From: Selaginella tamariscina
Taxonomy: Eukaryota > Streptophyta > Lycopodiopsida > Selaginellales > Selaginellaceae
DNA length: 64,000 nt
Assembly (NCBI GenBank): GCA_003024785.1
Contig: PUQB01000024.1
Location: 1,000,689 to 1,064,688 of the forward strand
Reading direction: 5' to 3'
The position numbers and the translations under genes were made by a program. Of the stretch, positions 25,216 to 37,312 are shown in pieces. Position 1 is the stretch's first letter. Every line of letters starts with the position of its first letter. The notes below the pieces were generated by a model, which worked only from the letters and a program-made list of their open reading frames with translations, was not told where the DNA came from and ran no database searches.

Positions 25216-25789
25216 ATGCCTATCATTAATAGAGTAACAAATGTACATAGTCCTCCTCAAATTTTCAATAGGGAAGTCTTCTTGATGTTTATCTAAGTAA
25301 AAATCAGGTAAATTAGTTTTGTATTTATATATATAGAATCACAATACATGTATGTTTTGGATACATAACTTACAAAATATATTTTTTTATATATGTATTA
25401 TATAAAACTGGGGTGTTTTGTTTTTTAGGGAAAGGTTGGAAGTACCAACCTAATGTTAGTGACAATAACTGTGTTTGGAAATCCATGGCCTATACATTTC
25501 TTAGTGCACCAATTGGATTCAATAGGACATGTCATCGACAAACCCTAAGGATATATGCTCAACAAGGAAGGCTTCCCCTCTAAATCCCAAATAGGTTGAG
25601 CTCTATTGCATAATAGGGAATTTGAAGGTATATGTACTAGCAGTAATATACAAATGTTATATGTTAATTGCATTTCTATATGAAAGCAGCTTTAAACACT
25701 AATGAAACAGTGGGGAGCCTAGGGACAAGACGATTTGTGATGTATAAGAAGGCAGAAGAACTCCAACAATCTATTCCACTCCTAAATTG
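25216..25789 (+). pseudogene. DUF7054-like copy, broken in exons 1, 2 and 3
   Basis: Exon 1 starts at ATG 25216 but lacks about 19 bases before GTCTTCTTGATG, so the frame is lost. Exon 2 (about 25433-25627) has single-base losses at ACAAACCC and CCCCTCTAAAT. Exon 3 (about 25690-25789) has lost its stop, with TGA read as TGG. Splice signals are still visible. This is clearly a decayed duplicate of 23614-24211. Confidence 0.8.
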
Positions 25790-28359
25790 GTTAACTTCTC
25801 AATGCCACTTTTTCAAAATGGATAGACATTAAGAAAACAATAAAAATCAATGACAATGCAAATTCTCAAGTGTTACAAGATAAACAATGGATAGATATTT
25901 TTTTTCTTGACCAATTTGGACCACTAGTTTATTAAAACTTGAAACTTGATAGGCATTACATATTGTCCAAGTTATAAATTGGAAGTAAGAGAAAAAGTAA
26001 AACTAGATTTGTACTTTTCAAATAATATCCTATAAAATAAATTATAAAAATTTACTAAGCTCAATAATATGTAGAGAAATTGTTAATATAAAAAATCGAA
26101 CAGCATGGTAACCAAAATATGGCAATTGGTTATAAGATTGCACTATTTAATAATGTAGGCTTAACATAGTTAATCCTCTTTCAATCATTATTGCATGAAT
26201 TCAAGATTGCATCATTCATGTTAATCATCGTGAGATCTAACGTGGGACACTCTTACACTTTCCATGTCATTAAATAATTTGGGAGTCTTCTTTTTTTAAA
26301 ACTTCTTCGCTTTGAAACAATCAAATAAGTATTAAATTTATGATATTACCATGTGTACACACACATACCTTGAATGTATCATTAACTTGGGTCCACGATT
26401 TTGTAAAATGTCGCCCTTTATAATATACATGACATTGTTAAGTACGAACAAGGTTTTATGTATTTGCCTCTATATTTACATATACTTCATATCCTTAAGT
26501 TTGTTAAGAGTCTTCTGTCTACACATGGTATATATTGTGCTGAAAATACAACAAAGTTAAACAAATTCAAATGTTGTATACTTACATGTTTACACATGTG
26601 TATATAACTAACTAAAAATTGAGAAAATATTTAATTTGTAGACATTCATATACTTAGAGGGATCGAAGGTTTCCTTGGGATGAATACCATATTTGGCCCC
26701 ATTTGTCAACTTGGTGAGGCCTTTTTGAATTATTCATCCTTCTTCAAACTTTGCAATAATTATGCAATCTAATATATTTCTTTAAAAAAGTTTTAAAATT
26801 ATATAAATCATTATTACATAATTATTATATAGGTTTTGGTTAAGACTTTAATTTTAAAAAATGTAGAAAATCTACTTTAAATTATATTAAACTTCAAATA
26901 AATTTTAATTTTATCATAAAATTTTATAGCATTCAATTTGAGAAGAGGATTATGAGTGTATTAATATAAAATTATAAATCTTAAAATTATATTTGAAATC
27001 AATGATTATTGTCATAAATAATAAAATCTATTTAACTTCATAACAGCCTTCTTATATACCAATGAAACACATGTGAACTCATTATACATATGAAAGTGTT
27101 AACCATTGGAATCAATTTGTTCTTTTATAAGTTGGTTTTATATATATATAAGTGTTAACCATTAGAACCAATTTGTTTTTCTATAATTTAATTATTTATA
27201 CTCCATGCATTTGACCATTAAATCTCTAATGTATTTATCTTGGAGCCATCTTAGTGTGCATGCCTAATAAATAATGTGTAAGTTATTCAATTTAGCTTTC
27301 ATATTTGTATTATACATGTTCTCTAAGCTTATATACACACATGAAGGGTCATAGTTTTATTAGCGAGTACTAGATGAACTTGAAATGAACATTAATTTAA
27401 ATTGGGTTTTTGTTTTATTTTAAAAAAACATTTAAGTCTACTTAACATTAATACTAAATTTTGATTAATATGTAATTCAAATTTCAAATTCTTGTGTTAG
27501 TTATGTTCAATTTATAATAAGAACTTTATTCTAAACTACAAAATAGTTTTTTATCTGATAATTAAACGAGTAGATAACAATATAAGTATATATATTTAAG
27601 AATACTTTGTTAAGATATAAAATATATATTTTGGTTAAATAAAAATATTTTAAGACTATGTTTTTGAGAATATAAAATAATATAATGAATTAGTTTTCTT
27701 TAGAACTTGTTTTAACATGACATATTCTAAAATGCATTTTAAAACATTCTTTAAGTAGAATAACCTTAAGCCCCTAATGCACTTTTAAAACATTCTAAAG
27801 TAGAATAACTTTAAACCCTAAACCCTCTAAAACGTGACTAATTATAGATTTGAGTTGATTTTCAATTGTGGTCTTTATAATGTTTCTTGGCATGTGTTTA
27901 TATGTTGGAATAGTTTTGACCATCTAATTAATTCATATGTGGATTAAATATAAGGCATGTTTTCTCCCGGTCTGTCGGATCTGATACATATGTCCAGCCA
28001 TACTTAAGGGTGTGTAAGTGTGTTTATATTTGTTTTGAGTGCATTGGGCAAGTGCCTAGGAGAGGGTTATTTAGGTTGATTTTATATTGTATTAGGTTTA
28101 AGAAGGAAATAGTAATATTTTAAATTGTATACTTTTATATTACAGAGCATTATAACTAGGATAGTTTTGACAAATAGGTTCTCATGTGCATATTTTGATG
28201 TGTAGTTCTTATTTGAGTTTGCTCCAACTTAAATTTATAGTAGCATAAACAAACATATAATATATATTATGTGCATGAGTATGTCTATTTTATTTTAGTG
28301 CATGTTAATGTACCTAGGAGAGATTGTAAACTTTTATATAAATTTATCATTTAGGTAAA
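25790..28359. other. AT-rich DNA; diverged duplicate of the 22.2-23.6 kb flank; no gene seen
   Basis: 25790-26870 is AT-rich with no supported gene; the 69-codon frame at 26351-26560 has no recognisable domain. From about 26880 to 28359 the sequence is a diverged copy of 22210-23613 (for example TGCATGCCTAATAA, GTTTCTTGGCATGTG, CCGGTCTG.CGGATCTGATACATATG), the usual upstream region of this gene family. Confidence 0.6.
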
Positions 28360-29185
28360 TTGTTGAATTTATGTTTTTTCTGCATAGGCATTGGTACAAT
28401 CCAATTGAGCGTGGAACAACTCATTGTCAACAGGCAATCCTCCATTGGGGGTTCCTTGGCAAATCCTCTAAGACTTGACGTTTGTCTAAGTAAACATCAA
28501 GTAAATTTAATTAGTTTTGTATTTATATATCCAGATTTGCATATGTAACGTAGGAAAAGAGTGTATTCTCTTCTATATAATATATATATATATATATATG
28601 ATAGTTTTGTTTTTCCCATGGAAAGGGTGAAAGTACCAGCCTAATGCTAGTGACGGTAACTTGGGAAATCTAGGGCCTATACATGCCTTAGTGCATGAAT
28701 GGGATTTAGTAGAAGATGTAGTTACTCAATATATACATTCGACAATAAAGACTTCCCCTTCTCAATCTTAATTTGAAGGTATGTGTACTAATATATACAT
28801 AGTATTTATGAACATTGTAACTAAAATGGGAATATTTATAGTCCCATTTTCTTAATAATTGATAATTTTAACTATTTAATTAATATTTTTTAATATAAAA
28901 AAATAATATTTAGAATAATTTATGTTTAAAAAAAAGAATATTCTTTAAAATGTATGTTTAAAATATTAATAATTAATACATAAGTATTAATTAAATATTT
29001 TTTTTTGTATATTTTCATTTTTATATATTATGCCCATTTTAGTTATAACGTTCATACTTATTCAGTATAGTGTTTCCAGCTATCCGATGCACAAATGTTA
29101 TATGCTAATTGCATTTTCTGCATTAACAAAATAGTAGAGAGCCTGGGGGCAAGGCAGTTTGTGCTATATAAGAAGGCAGAGTCTT
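28360..29185 (+). pseudogene. Highly diverged DUF7054-like copy with a MITE in intron 2
   Basis: An exon-1-like piece ends LRLDVCLSKHQ (28500), an exon-2-like piece runs about 28624-28778 with stops and deletions, and an exon-3-like piece (SLGARQFVLYKKAE-like, 29113-29182) follows after the inserted MITE at 28812-29070. This is the oldest-looking plus-strand copy in the cluster. Confidence 0.7.
28812..29070. mobile_element. MITE sharing ends with the 14.9-kb transposon
   Basis: The left end reads GAACATTGTAACTAAAATGG and the right end reads CCCATTTTAGTTATAACGTTC. They are mutual imperfect inverted repeats and match the TIR of the element at 43426-58308 (core TTGTAACTAAA.TGGG). Inside, the left ~110 bp follow the inverted right subterminal region of the large element and the right ~100 bp follow its inverted left end. 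It is thus an internally deleted derivative. AT on both outer sides could be a 2-bp target duplication. It sits in an intron of a dead DUF7054-like copy. Confidence 0.75.
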
Positions 29186-29724
29186 CTCATTGTCACTTTT
29201 ATAAACATTAAGGAAAAACAAAAGAAAAGAATACATAATAATGACAACATTTTTAAAGACACATAAACATTTGTATATAAATATAATAACCATGATTCAA
29301 CATTCTTATTTTTATTATAAGAAGTATATATTTTTGAATTAAATTACCTTTGTTATCAATTCAAATATTAAAGATGTAGCTGGAAACCATTGTTGGAATA
29401 TTATTATATCATTATAGATTATTTGAATTTGTTAAGCACAAAATGCTTAGACTAAAACACACTCTTAAAATTAGAACAATGAATTTGTGTGTACCTATTA
29501 TTTTACAAATATTATTATAGTGAGGATGACCTATAAAATTCTTGATGAGTGCTGCAACATAAACACTGGATCAATAGTTTTTTTCTTGATCAATTTGGAC
29601 GTATAACTTGAAAATTGATATGGGGTATTACATATTGTGGTTGCCAACTTGCAAATTAGATATGAAAAAAAACTAAAGAAAATATTAATATTATTAAGTA
29701 ATTCACAATCCAAGAACTAGATAG

Positions 29725-30010
29725 AATAACAAATCTTTAATATTTTTAAATTTCATTTTTAATAATACTAAGTTAAGTAAGTACTTTTCAGAAATAATAT
29801 GCTTTAAAATAAATTATAAAAATTACTAAGCTTAATAATATGTAGAGAAATTGTTAATATGAAAGATTAGAATAACAGATCTTTAATATTTTTAACTTTC
29901 ATTTTTAATAATACTAAGTTAAGTACTTTTCAGAAATAATATGCTTTAAAATAAATTATAAAAATTACTAAGCTTAATAATATGTAGAGAAATTGTTAAT
30001 ATGAAAGATT
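29725..30010. repeat. Tandem duplication of about 145 bp
   Basis: The block AACAAATCTTTAATATTTTT..ATTGTTAATATGAAAGATTA at 29725-29868 is repeated at 29870-30010 with few differences. It is AT-rich and non-coding. A further, more diverged relative is at 26020-26090. Confidence 0.75.
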
Positions 30011-30109
30011 AAGAGAGGGAACAACATGATAACCAAAATCTTGGTAGTATTGCTTATGGGATTGCACTATTTAATAATATTGATTTGTCTAATTAGTTCT
30101 ATTTCAATT

Positions 30110-32370
30110 CTTATTACATTCATTTAACTTAGTAAAAGGAATTGAACCCGCAATCTTTTGGGTCATGCACATTGTTGTTGGTACCCAAGATGTTGGATGA
30201 CCAAGAAGATTTTGAGTTTAATCTTTCGCTAGAGTAAGATTAATATTATACCTTAAACAAAGGAATCAAACTTGTAACCTTCTGGGTTGTTCACTCTTCT
30301 CAATGGTGCACTCAGCCCTATAAGGTTTTGAATTCGAACCTAGGCAGTAGTGTTAGGCCAAGGCAGTAGTGTAAGGCTAAGGCGACATGTTTTAGCTTGA
30401 GTAGCAAGCTATTGGATGGACCACCTCCCACAAAAAATTAGGTTAATAGCATTACGAGACATGCCCTCATATTAGCTATTAAATTGATAAAAATAAATAT
30501 TACGCTTGATCTTAGTCAAAATGTCAAAAAAGGTATAGAAGGTTAATATTTTAACTTCAAAAATGAATCAAACTCACAACCTTATAAGCCCGAGAAGGTT
30601 TTGAGTTTAGAATAATACTAATATTGTAACTTAAAAATGAATCAAATTCGCAACCTTTTAACCTATGGATCATTGTAACTTAAAAATGAATTAAACTCAC
30701 AACCTTCTAACCATGGATCATGTTTAGTTCGCCTGACTTCAATAATTTAAAAATGAATTAAACTCACAACCTTCTAACCATGGATCATGCTTAGTGTGCA
30801 TGACTCCAAAAAGGATGGTGCAATAGCCTAGAAGGTTTCAAGTTCAAACCTCATTAAAATAAGGCTAATATAATAACTTCAAAAATGAATCAAATTCGCA
30901 ACCTTCTAAGTTATGAACTATGCTTGACATCGAGGATGGTGCATAGTTCCATAAGGTTGTAAGTTTGAACCTCAAATAGGGCAAGGCTAATTTGTATCTT
31001 CAAAAATAATCAAACTCGCAACTTTTAAAGCCATGCATCATCTTTACCAATGAGGCTAATATTGTAACTTCAAAACGATTGAACTTGCAATCTTTTGGAC
31101 TATGTATTATCATTGGTGCCACATATGTGCATGTGCAAGTTTGAACCATATTAGGACAAGACTAATATTGTAGTTTTAAAAAGAAATTGAATTCACAATT
31201 TTTTGGGTACTTCCCTGTCTTCGTTGTGCGAAGGATGGTGCATGGCTCCAAAAAGTTATGAATTTGAACCTTTACGTTAAAAATAAATCAAACTTGCAAC
31301 CTTTTAAGCCATGTACCATCCTCAATGCTGAAGATGGATTGTGCATGGGTTAGAAGATTGTGAATTTAATTTCTTTTTCAAGGTACATATTACTATCGTT
31401 CTAGCGAGGTTCAAATTAGCAACCTTCTACACCATTCATCATCCTTGGCGCACATGGCCCAAAAGGTTGTCAGTTCAAACCTTACTAAGGCCTATATTAA
31501 CCTTGTTCCAACACTCGCATTCTTCTAAGACCATGCACATGTTCTCAGAGAGTTGCGAGTTCAAACCTTGTTGGGATGAGTTTAATATAATATATTAATA
31601 AGGTAAGGATGCTGTATGGCTTAAAAGGTTGTGAATTTGATTTCTTATCAATGTATTATATTAACCTCTCTTATCAATGTATTATATTAACCTCTCTCAC
31701 AAGGTTTAAAGTCAAGTTCAAACTTGTAGCTTTTCCTTATCAATGTATTATGTTAATCTCTCTCACAAGCCTTTTGAGACCATCAACACATATCACAAGC
31801 CTTTTGAGACCATCAACACATATGATGTGTATGGCTCTAAAAGATTACGAATTCAAACCTTACTAAAGTGAAGTTAATCAATAAAAGGTTACGAGTTCAA
31901 ACCTTGTTAGAGTGAAATTAATATTGTATCTTGAAGAAACATGAACTTGCAACCTTCTAGAGCCATATCAGAAGGTTGCAATTTCAATTTCTTTTAAGGA
32001 AAAATTATTATTATATGTTAAAAGTAATCAAACTCGCAGTCATTTGAGACTATGCATCATCCTTGGGTGCCGAGGATGATGCATGGACCCAAAAAACTAC
32101 AAGCTCAATTACTTTTTAAATATTATATGTTGAAACTCACAGCCTTTGCAAACTCACAACTCTTTGGGTTCATGCATCATCCTTTGGCATTGAGGATGAT
32201 GCATGGCTTCATAAGGTTAGCCCATCCTATTCATGTTCCATCCTCAACACCAACATGGTGAATGATTTTAGAATTTTTATCTCATTTTTGTTGTTGAAAA
32301 TGGTACATGGATTTAGAAGATTATGAGTTTTACCCCATCCTCAACACTTAATGTGGTGCATGTCTCTAAA
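30110..32370. repeat. Array of diverged hairpin repeats with tRNA B-box-like arms
   Basis: Units of very roughly 70-110 bp alternate AATCAAACTCGCAACCTT and its inverse AAGGTTGTGAGTTTGAACCT around a centre such as ATGCATCATCCTTGG..CCGAGGATGATGCAT (best at 32052-32086 and 32172-32205). Many arms contain GTTCAAACC, which fits the pol III B-box pattern GWTCRANNC. Units are strongly diverged and some are only half units. Short open frames here (31341-31866, 32052-32261) follow the repeats and are not genes. The repeats may be SINE- or MITE-derived. Confidence 0.65.
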
Positions 32371-33919
32371 CAGATGCAAAATTATTGCCTTATGTAGCTA
32401 TGCTTCATTCTCAATGCCAAGGATAATCAACTAATTTTATGTAGTAGAACATAAATATTTGTTTGGATAAGTAATGAAAATATTCACAACATAAAGCAGA
32501 ACTTATTTTATTTCACTCAAGAATGAGTTTATATAAACCTTCTCTCTTATTTTTTTTTTTAAAACATAAATATACTTGTGTGAAGTTTGCTTCACCTTAC
32601 AAAATATCCTTGCTAAAGTAATATAGATATGGAGCAGATATTTATACGCATAAGTATGTCCTCAACATCAAGGGCAACACGCTAGGCTCCACTTTATATA
32701 AACATCTAAGATTTTTATTTCCCATTTTATAACATTTACCATTCAATTCAATGTACAGAATTGCACAGATGGCTATACAACATTGTGCTCTTTAGATCAT
32801 CTCCATCTTGGTGTGCATGCCAAATAACATGTGAGTTATTCAACTTAGCTTCATTTGTATTATAGATAATACAATTTAGCTTTATTTGTATTATACAAAT
32901 ATTCTTTATGCTTATATACACACGTGATGAGTCACAGCTTTATTAGTGACTAATGGATGGGCTTGAAATGAACTTTGGTTCAAATCAAGTTTTTCTTTTA
33001 TATTTGAAAAGAACATTTAAGTATTCCTAACATTATTTTATGTTTGAAATTCTTGTGTCAGTTGTGTTTAATGTCTTTGAAACAACAACTCTACTTTGAA
33101 CCACAAAATCATTTTTTGATATGATAATTAAACAAGTAAATTAACAATATAAGTATGTTATATTTAAGAGTATTTCCTCAAGATATAAAAAATATACAAT
33201 TTTGTTAAATGAAAATATTTTAAGAATTTGGTATTAATATTTTAAATAATATAATGAATTAATATTTTTTAGAGCTTGTATTAACATGCATTTCTAAACA
33301 TTCTAAAGCAGAATATAACTTTAAACCCTCTAAAACGTAATCGGTCGTAGCTAATATTGTGGTGTTTATGATGTTTCTTGACATTTGTTTATATGTTGGA
33401 ATAGTTTGGACCATCAAATCTAAAGATACATGGATTATTTATAATGCAGGATTTCTCTCTGTCGGATGTGTAAGTGTGTTTATATTCGTTTTTGAGTGCA
33501 TGAGCGGGTGTAAGTTGATTTTTATATTTTACTAAGTTTAAGAAGGAAATAGTAATACAATTGAATTGTATGCTTGTTTACGGATTGAATAGTTTTCACT
33601 ATATTGGTGTGTGCATATTTTGGTGTGTAGTTCTTATTTGAGTTGATTATATATGCTGCATGTTATGTATACAATAGCATAAATATAACACACACACACA
33701 TGTATATATGCATGAGGGTACGACAGTATGTCTATTTTGTTAAAGTGCGGTTATTGTAAGTTATTAAATTACATACTTGTATCTAGAATTAGCTTTTAGG
33801 TCATTCTCTTAAAATGTAAATTTAATTGTTGTATAGGCATTGATACGACTTAATGGAGCATGGAGCGTCACAATATTATTTATCATTCTTTCTAACAGTC
33901 TATAAAAGACAAGGCTAGA
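32371..33919. other. AT-rich DNA; diverged duplicate of the DUF7054-like upstream flank
   Basis: From about 32780 the sequence tracks 22560-23613 and 27170-28320, including TGTGCATGCCAAATAACATG and ATGTTTCTTGACAT. It is the upstream flank of the broken copy at 33920. No other gene is seen. Confidence 0.6.
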
Positions 33920-34488
33920 ATGTTTACAATTAATAGAGTGACAAACATACCCGGTCCTCCTCAAATTTCCAATAGCCATCCTCCCACAAGAAGTCCTTGG
34001 TAGAAGTCCTATTAATGTTTATCTAAGTAAAAACCAAGTAAATTAGTTATGTATTTATTTATACAGAATCACAATATATGCATGTTTTGGATATGTAAAC
34101 TAGGAAATAATACATTTTCTTATATATGTATTATATATAACTGCTGTGTTTTTGTTTTTCAGAGAAAGGTTGGAAGTACCAACCTAATGTTAGTGACAGT
34201 AACTATGTAGGGAAATCCAAGGCCTATAAATTTCTTATTGTGCCAATCGAATTCAATGGGACATGTCATCAACAAAACCGTCAGCATATATGCTCGGTAA
34301 GGAAGGCTTCCCCTTCTCAATCCTAAACAAGTCAATCTCTGTTGCAATAATGGAGAATTTGAAGGTATGTGTACTAACACAATTTAGAAATGTTATATGT
34401 GAATTGTGTTTTCTATATGAAAGTAGCTTTAAATACCAATGAAAACAATGGAGAGTCTAAGGACAAGACAATTTGTGCTGTATAAGAG
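33920..34488 (+). pseudogene. DUF7054-like copy interrupted by a chromovirus
   Basis: An exon-1-like piece begins at ATG 33920 but hits a stop in the LGRSPLDV-equivalent. Exon 2 (about 34162-34363) retains splice sites but has an in-frame TAG right after the start of the conserved core. The exon 3 equivalent (from about 34430) reads SLRTRQFVLYKRV-like and stops matching at 34488, where retrotransposon-derived DNA begins. Confidence 0.75.
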
Positions 34489-34717
34489 GGTAGTGGCCAC
34501 AATCCAAGAGCAAGGAGGCTTAACTCAGGAGCAGGACAAGAACTAGGAACAAAACAAGAACAAGAGGTAAAGAACAAGACAATAACAAGACAAGAATAAT
34601 CATAAAATAATCGGTGTTGATAGTAACTAATTGTACAACAATTAGGTCGGAACCTTTATGGTCACAACTACAAGAGCTAATCTAGGCATGAGCTAAAAAT
34701 ATACTCCAAGGGCTAAT

Positions 34718-35119
34718 TTAGTTATGAGCTAAAAATAATGTCCCATATCCTGTAGGCATATCCTGTAAGAATATCATGTAGGCATATCTTGTAGGCATAT
34801 CCTGTGGGCATATCATATATCCCGTATCATGTATCATGTATCCTGTATTGAGTTGTGACAGCACCTCTTCCATAAGAATGAATTCTATGAGTTCTGGGAC
34901 TTGTTTAACAAGATAACGCCGATGGAATGTAATAACCTTGAAAAAAGCATGGAGTAAATTGGATGCAAGTTCCCAAGTGCGATCGGTAGGCAAATAACCT
35001 TTCCAATCTATTAAGTATTGAAGTTGGCGACGTTGAAGACGGGAATCAAGGATAGCTGCAACTTCATACTCAGGTTCATCGTCAATGACCATAAGAGGGG
35101 GGAGAAGAAGCACGACCAA
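34718..35119 (-). pseudogene. Chromodomain fragment of the chromovirus
   Basis: The open frame contains EYEVAAILDSRLQRRQLQYL, then IDWKGYLPTDRTWE, which fits a chromodomain (start of the aromatic/EV strand, WKGY, TWE). In chromoviruses this domain at the C-terminus of integrase directs insertion to particular chromatin. The last residues come from a tandem repeat of about 18 bp (ATCCTGTAGGCAT-like, 34741-34860), giving repeated TGYM and DMPT peptides, probably not part of the original protein. Confidence 0.75.
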
Positions 35120-35616
35120 GAAGAGAAGAAGGATGATACGGTTCCAACAAAGAGGTGTGAAACACAGGATGAAGTTTCACAGTAGATGGTAGCTCTAGTC
35201 AGAAAGCTACAGGATTGCCCTCAGCCGCAATCCTGTAAGGGCCCAATTGTTAAAAATTTAATTTAGAAGAAGGCATGTTGGTGCGAATATGCCAACGAAG
35301 AAGCCACACAAAATCATCAATCTTGTATGCAGGTGTTGGCTGACGATGAGCATCAACATGACGCTTGTACCGTTCCTGTGCATGCTAAAGATGAACTCAG
35401 AGATCATCCTGTACTTGATGAAGATGCTAGAAATGATCATGTACTGTAGGAGCAAAAGAAGGAGAAGCATAAAGAGCAAAGTCAAAACGTGGATGGTAAC
35501 CTGTAAAAGCAAAGAGAGGTGTCTGGGCTGTAGATGCATGAATTGTAAGCAAACTCTGCCATAAGAAGAAGGTCCAATCAGTTATCCTGTTGATAACTGA
35601 TGAAGCAACAAAGATA

Positions 35617-36144
35617 CTACTCCAAGGTCTGAATCATGGGTTCTGACTTCCCATCAATTTGTGAATGATATCTTGAAGAAAGATCCACTTTAACTTGTAA
35701 ACTCCGAAGAAGCTCTCGCCAAAATCTAGACATGAATTGTGAGCCTCGATCAGAAACAATGCTCTCAAGAAGACCATGATGCCGGAACACTTCGTGGATC
35801 ACCAACTCAGTAGTTGTTTAGCTTGTAGCCATCTTGTTACATGGTAGAAAATGAGCCTGTTCGGTAATCACCACAAGAACTGCATCAAATCCACGAGGAG
35901 GAAGATCTATGAGGAAATCTATAGAAATGGATCTCCAAGGAGCAGAGGGAACAGGAAGAGGACAAAGAAGACCAGAGGGAGCATGACGAGGCATCTTCAA
36001 CCTATTGCAGGTGTCACAACTCTGTACAAACTTTTCCACAAAACCTCGCAACCCCGACCACCAATAGTTGCGAGTCACCAACTCAATTGTCTTGGCCACA
36101 CCAAAATGTCCTGTAGCCGGGGTATCATAACAATCCTGTACCAC
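35617..36144 (-). pseudogene. Integrase of the chromovirus, broken
   Basis: 36144-35818 encodes the zinc-binding region, GHFGVAKTIELVTRNYWW followed by CDTCNRLK, then the start of the catalytic core (SISIDFLIDLP). A stop separates it from 35805-35617, which has VFRHHGLLESIVSDRGSQFM and SRYHSQIDGKSE, the second Asp and the region of the catalytic Glu of a DDE integrase. Further degraded coding continues to about 35130. Confidence 0.8.
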
Positions 36145-36186
36145 ACGAGTCCTGTAAACATCAACAGGAATGTATAAGAGACCTTC

Positions 36187-36770
36187 CTAGTACATGAGTC
36201 CATCATGTATGACAAACAACTTGTAGTCTGTACGGGAACTGGAGGAAGAGGAGCTTGCGATGTTAGGACTAATGTGTGAGAACACATTCTTTGCCAAGTC
36301 GTATGTAGCCAATTGCAAACGGATGTCATGTAAAAGTGTGAAATTTGCTGGAGCTTGATGAATCTGTAGTGCTGCAAGCTGAAATTCATCAGGACCCAAC
36401 AACACTTGCTCTTGACAGTCATATGTAGAATTGCCCGGGATCGATGCAAGGTAAGAGCACCTAGACAATGCATCCGCTTTGCCATCCGAAAACCAGGCCT
36501 GTAGACGATGATAAAATCAAAACGTAATAGGAATTCCGCCCACCTAGCTTGTCATCGACTGAGAACTTGAGCCATTTGAAAAAACTTCAGGTTCTTGTGA
36601 TCCATAAGAACTTGTACAGGATGCACAGCACCTTCCAGGAAGTGCCGCCACTCCTCGAACGAATCCACAATGGCCTTGATTTCCTTGTCATGAATCTCGT
36701 AATTGATCTTTGCCGAAAAGAACTTATGAGAGTGAAAGACTACAGGATGGAGTAACTTGTCTTCTCCAAC
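36187..36770 (-). pseudogene. RNase H region of the chromovirus, broken
   Basis: The minus strand gives AKINYEIHDKEIKAIVDSFE-like and MDHKNLKFF pieces of a Ty3/gypsy RNase H and then a linker containing SRCSYLASIPG (36468-36187). At least two stops and one frame change are present between 36485 and 36770. Confidence 0.65.
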
Positions 36771-37312
36771 TTATGATAGGATAGAACCTACTGTAAAGTC
36801 CGAAAAATCTATTTCAACGAAGAAGGGATGAGAAGGATCAGGATGTACTAAAATTGGAGCTATCGTGAAGGCGTCCTTGAGTGCTGTGAATGCATGTTCT
36901 GCCTTATCGGACCAAGAAAAATCCCCTGTGCGCTTGGTGAGTTTCGTGAGTGGAAGTACACGCTTGAAGAAGTCTTGCATGAATCGCCTGTAAAAGTTTG
37001 TAAAGCCAAGAAAACATTGTACGTCTCGTATAGACTTGGGCCTTTCCCACTCCATGATAGTTTTCACCTTGTGCATGTCCATGGAAATGCTAGTAGGAGA
37101 GACGATGTAGCCCAAGAACTCCACAGTATCCCTGTCAAAAAAACACTTCTCCAACTTCGCATACAAGCCATGCTCGCGAAGCTTCTGTAGAACTAATCGT
37201 ATATGCTTGTCATGTGCCGCTTGGTCTTTGGAGAAAATTAAAATGTCATCCAGGTAGATCACCACAAACTAGTCCAAGGAGTCGTGAAAGATGTCGTTCA
37301 CCATCTCTCGCA
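36771..37312 (-). pseudogene. Second half of reverse transcriptase of the chromovirus
   Basis: The open frame 37265-36771 begins at VIYLDDILIFS, the catalytic YxDD block, and continues with LEKCFFDRDTVEFLGYIVSP, FLGFTNFYRRF and FSWSDKAEHAFTALK. Upstream the frame (VNDIFHDSLD then a stop) continues only to about 37310, where microsatellite DNA of the neighbouring duplicated segment takes over. The palm residues before YxDD are therefore absent. Confidence 0.85.

Larger units (their letters stand above)
34489..37312 (-). mobile_element. Decayed Ty3/gypsy chromovirus, truncated in reverse transcriptase
   Basis: Reading the minus strand from 37312 to 34718 gives, in the order of a Ty3/gypsy pol: reverse transcriptase second half, RNase H, integrase zinc-binding and core parts, integrase C-terminal remnants and a chromodomain. 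Frames are broken by stops and shifts throughout. The lower-coordinate end (34489-34717) holds purine-rich and short tandem sequence, and I could not find an LTR with confidence. Everything upstream of the YLDD motif (gag, protease, first half of RT) is missing because the unrelated segment starting at 37313 replaces it. Confidence 0.8.

Noticed and set aside
35258..35564. Overlapping frames on both strands at 35.3-35.5 kb
   Set aside because: They are out of frame with the integrase C-terminal remnant of the minus-strand chromovirus; a degraded integrase reading explains the region.
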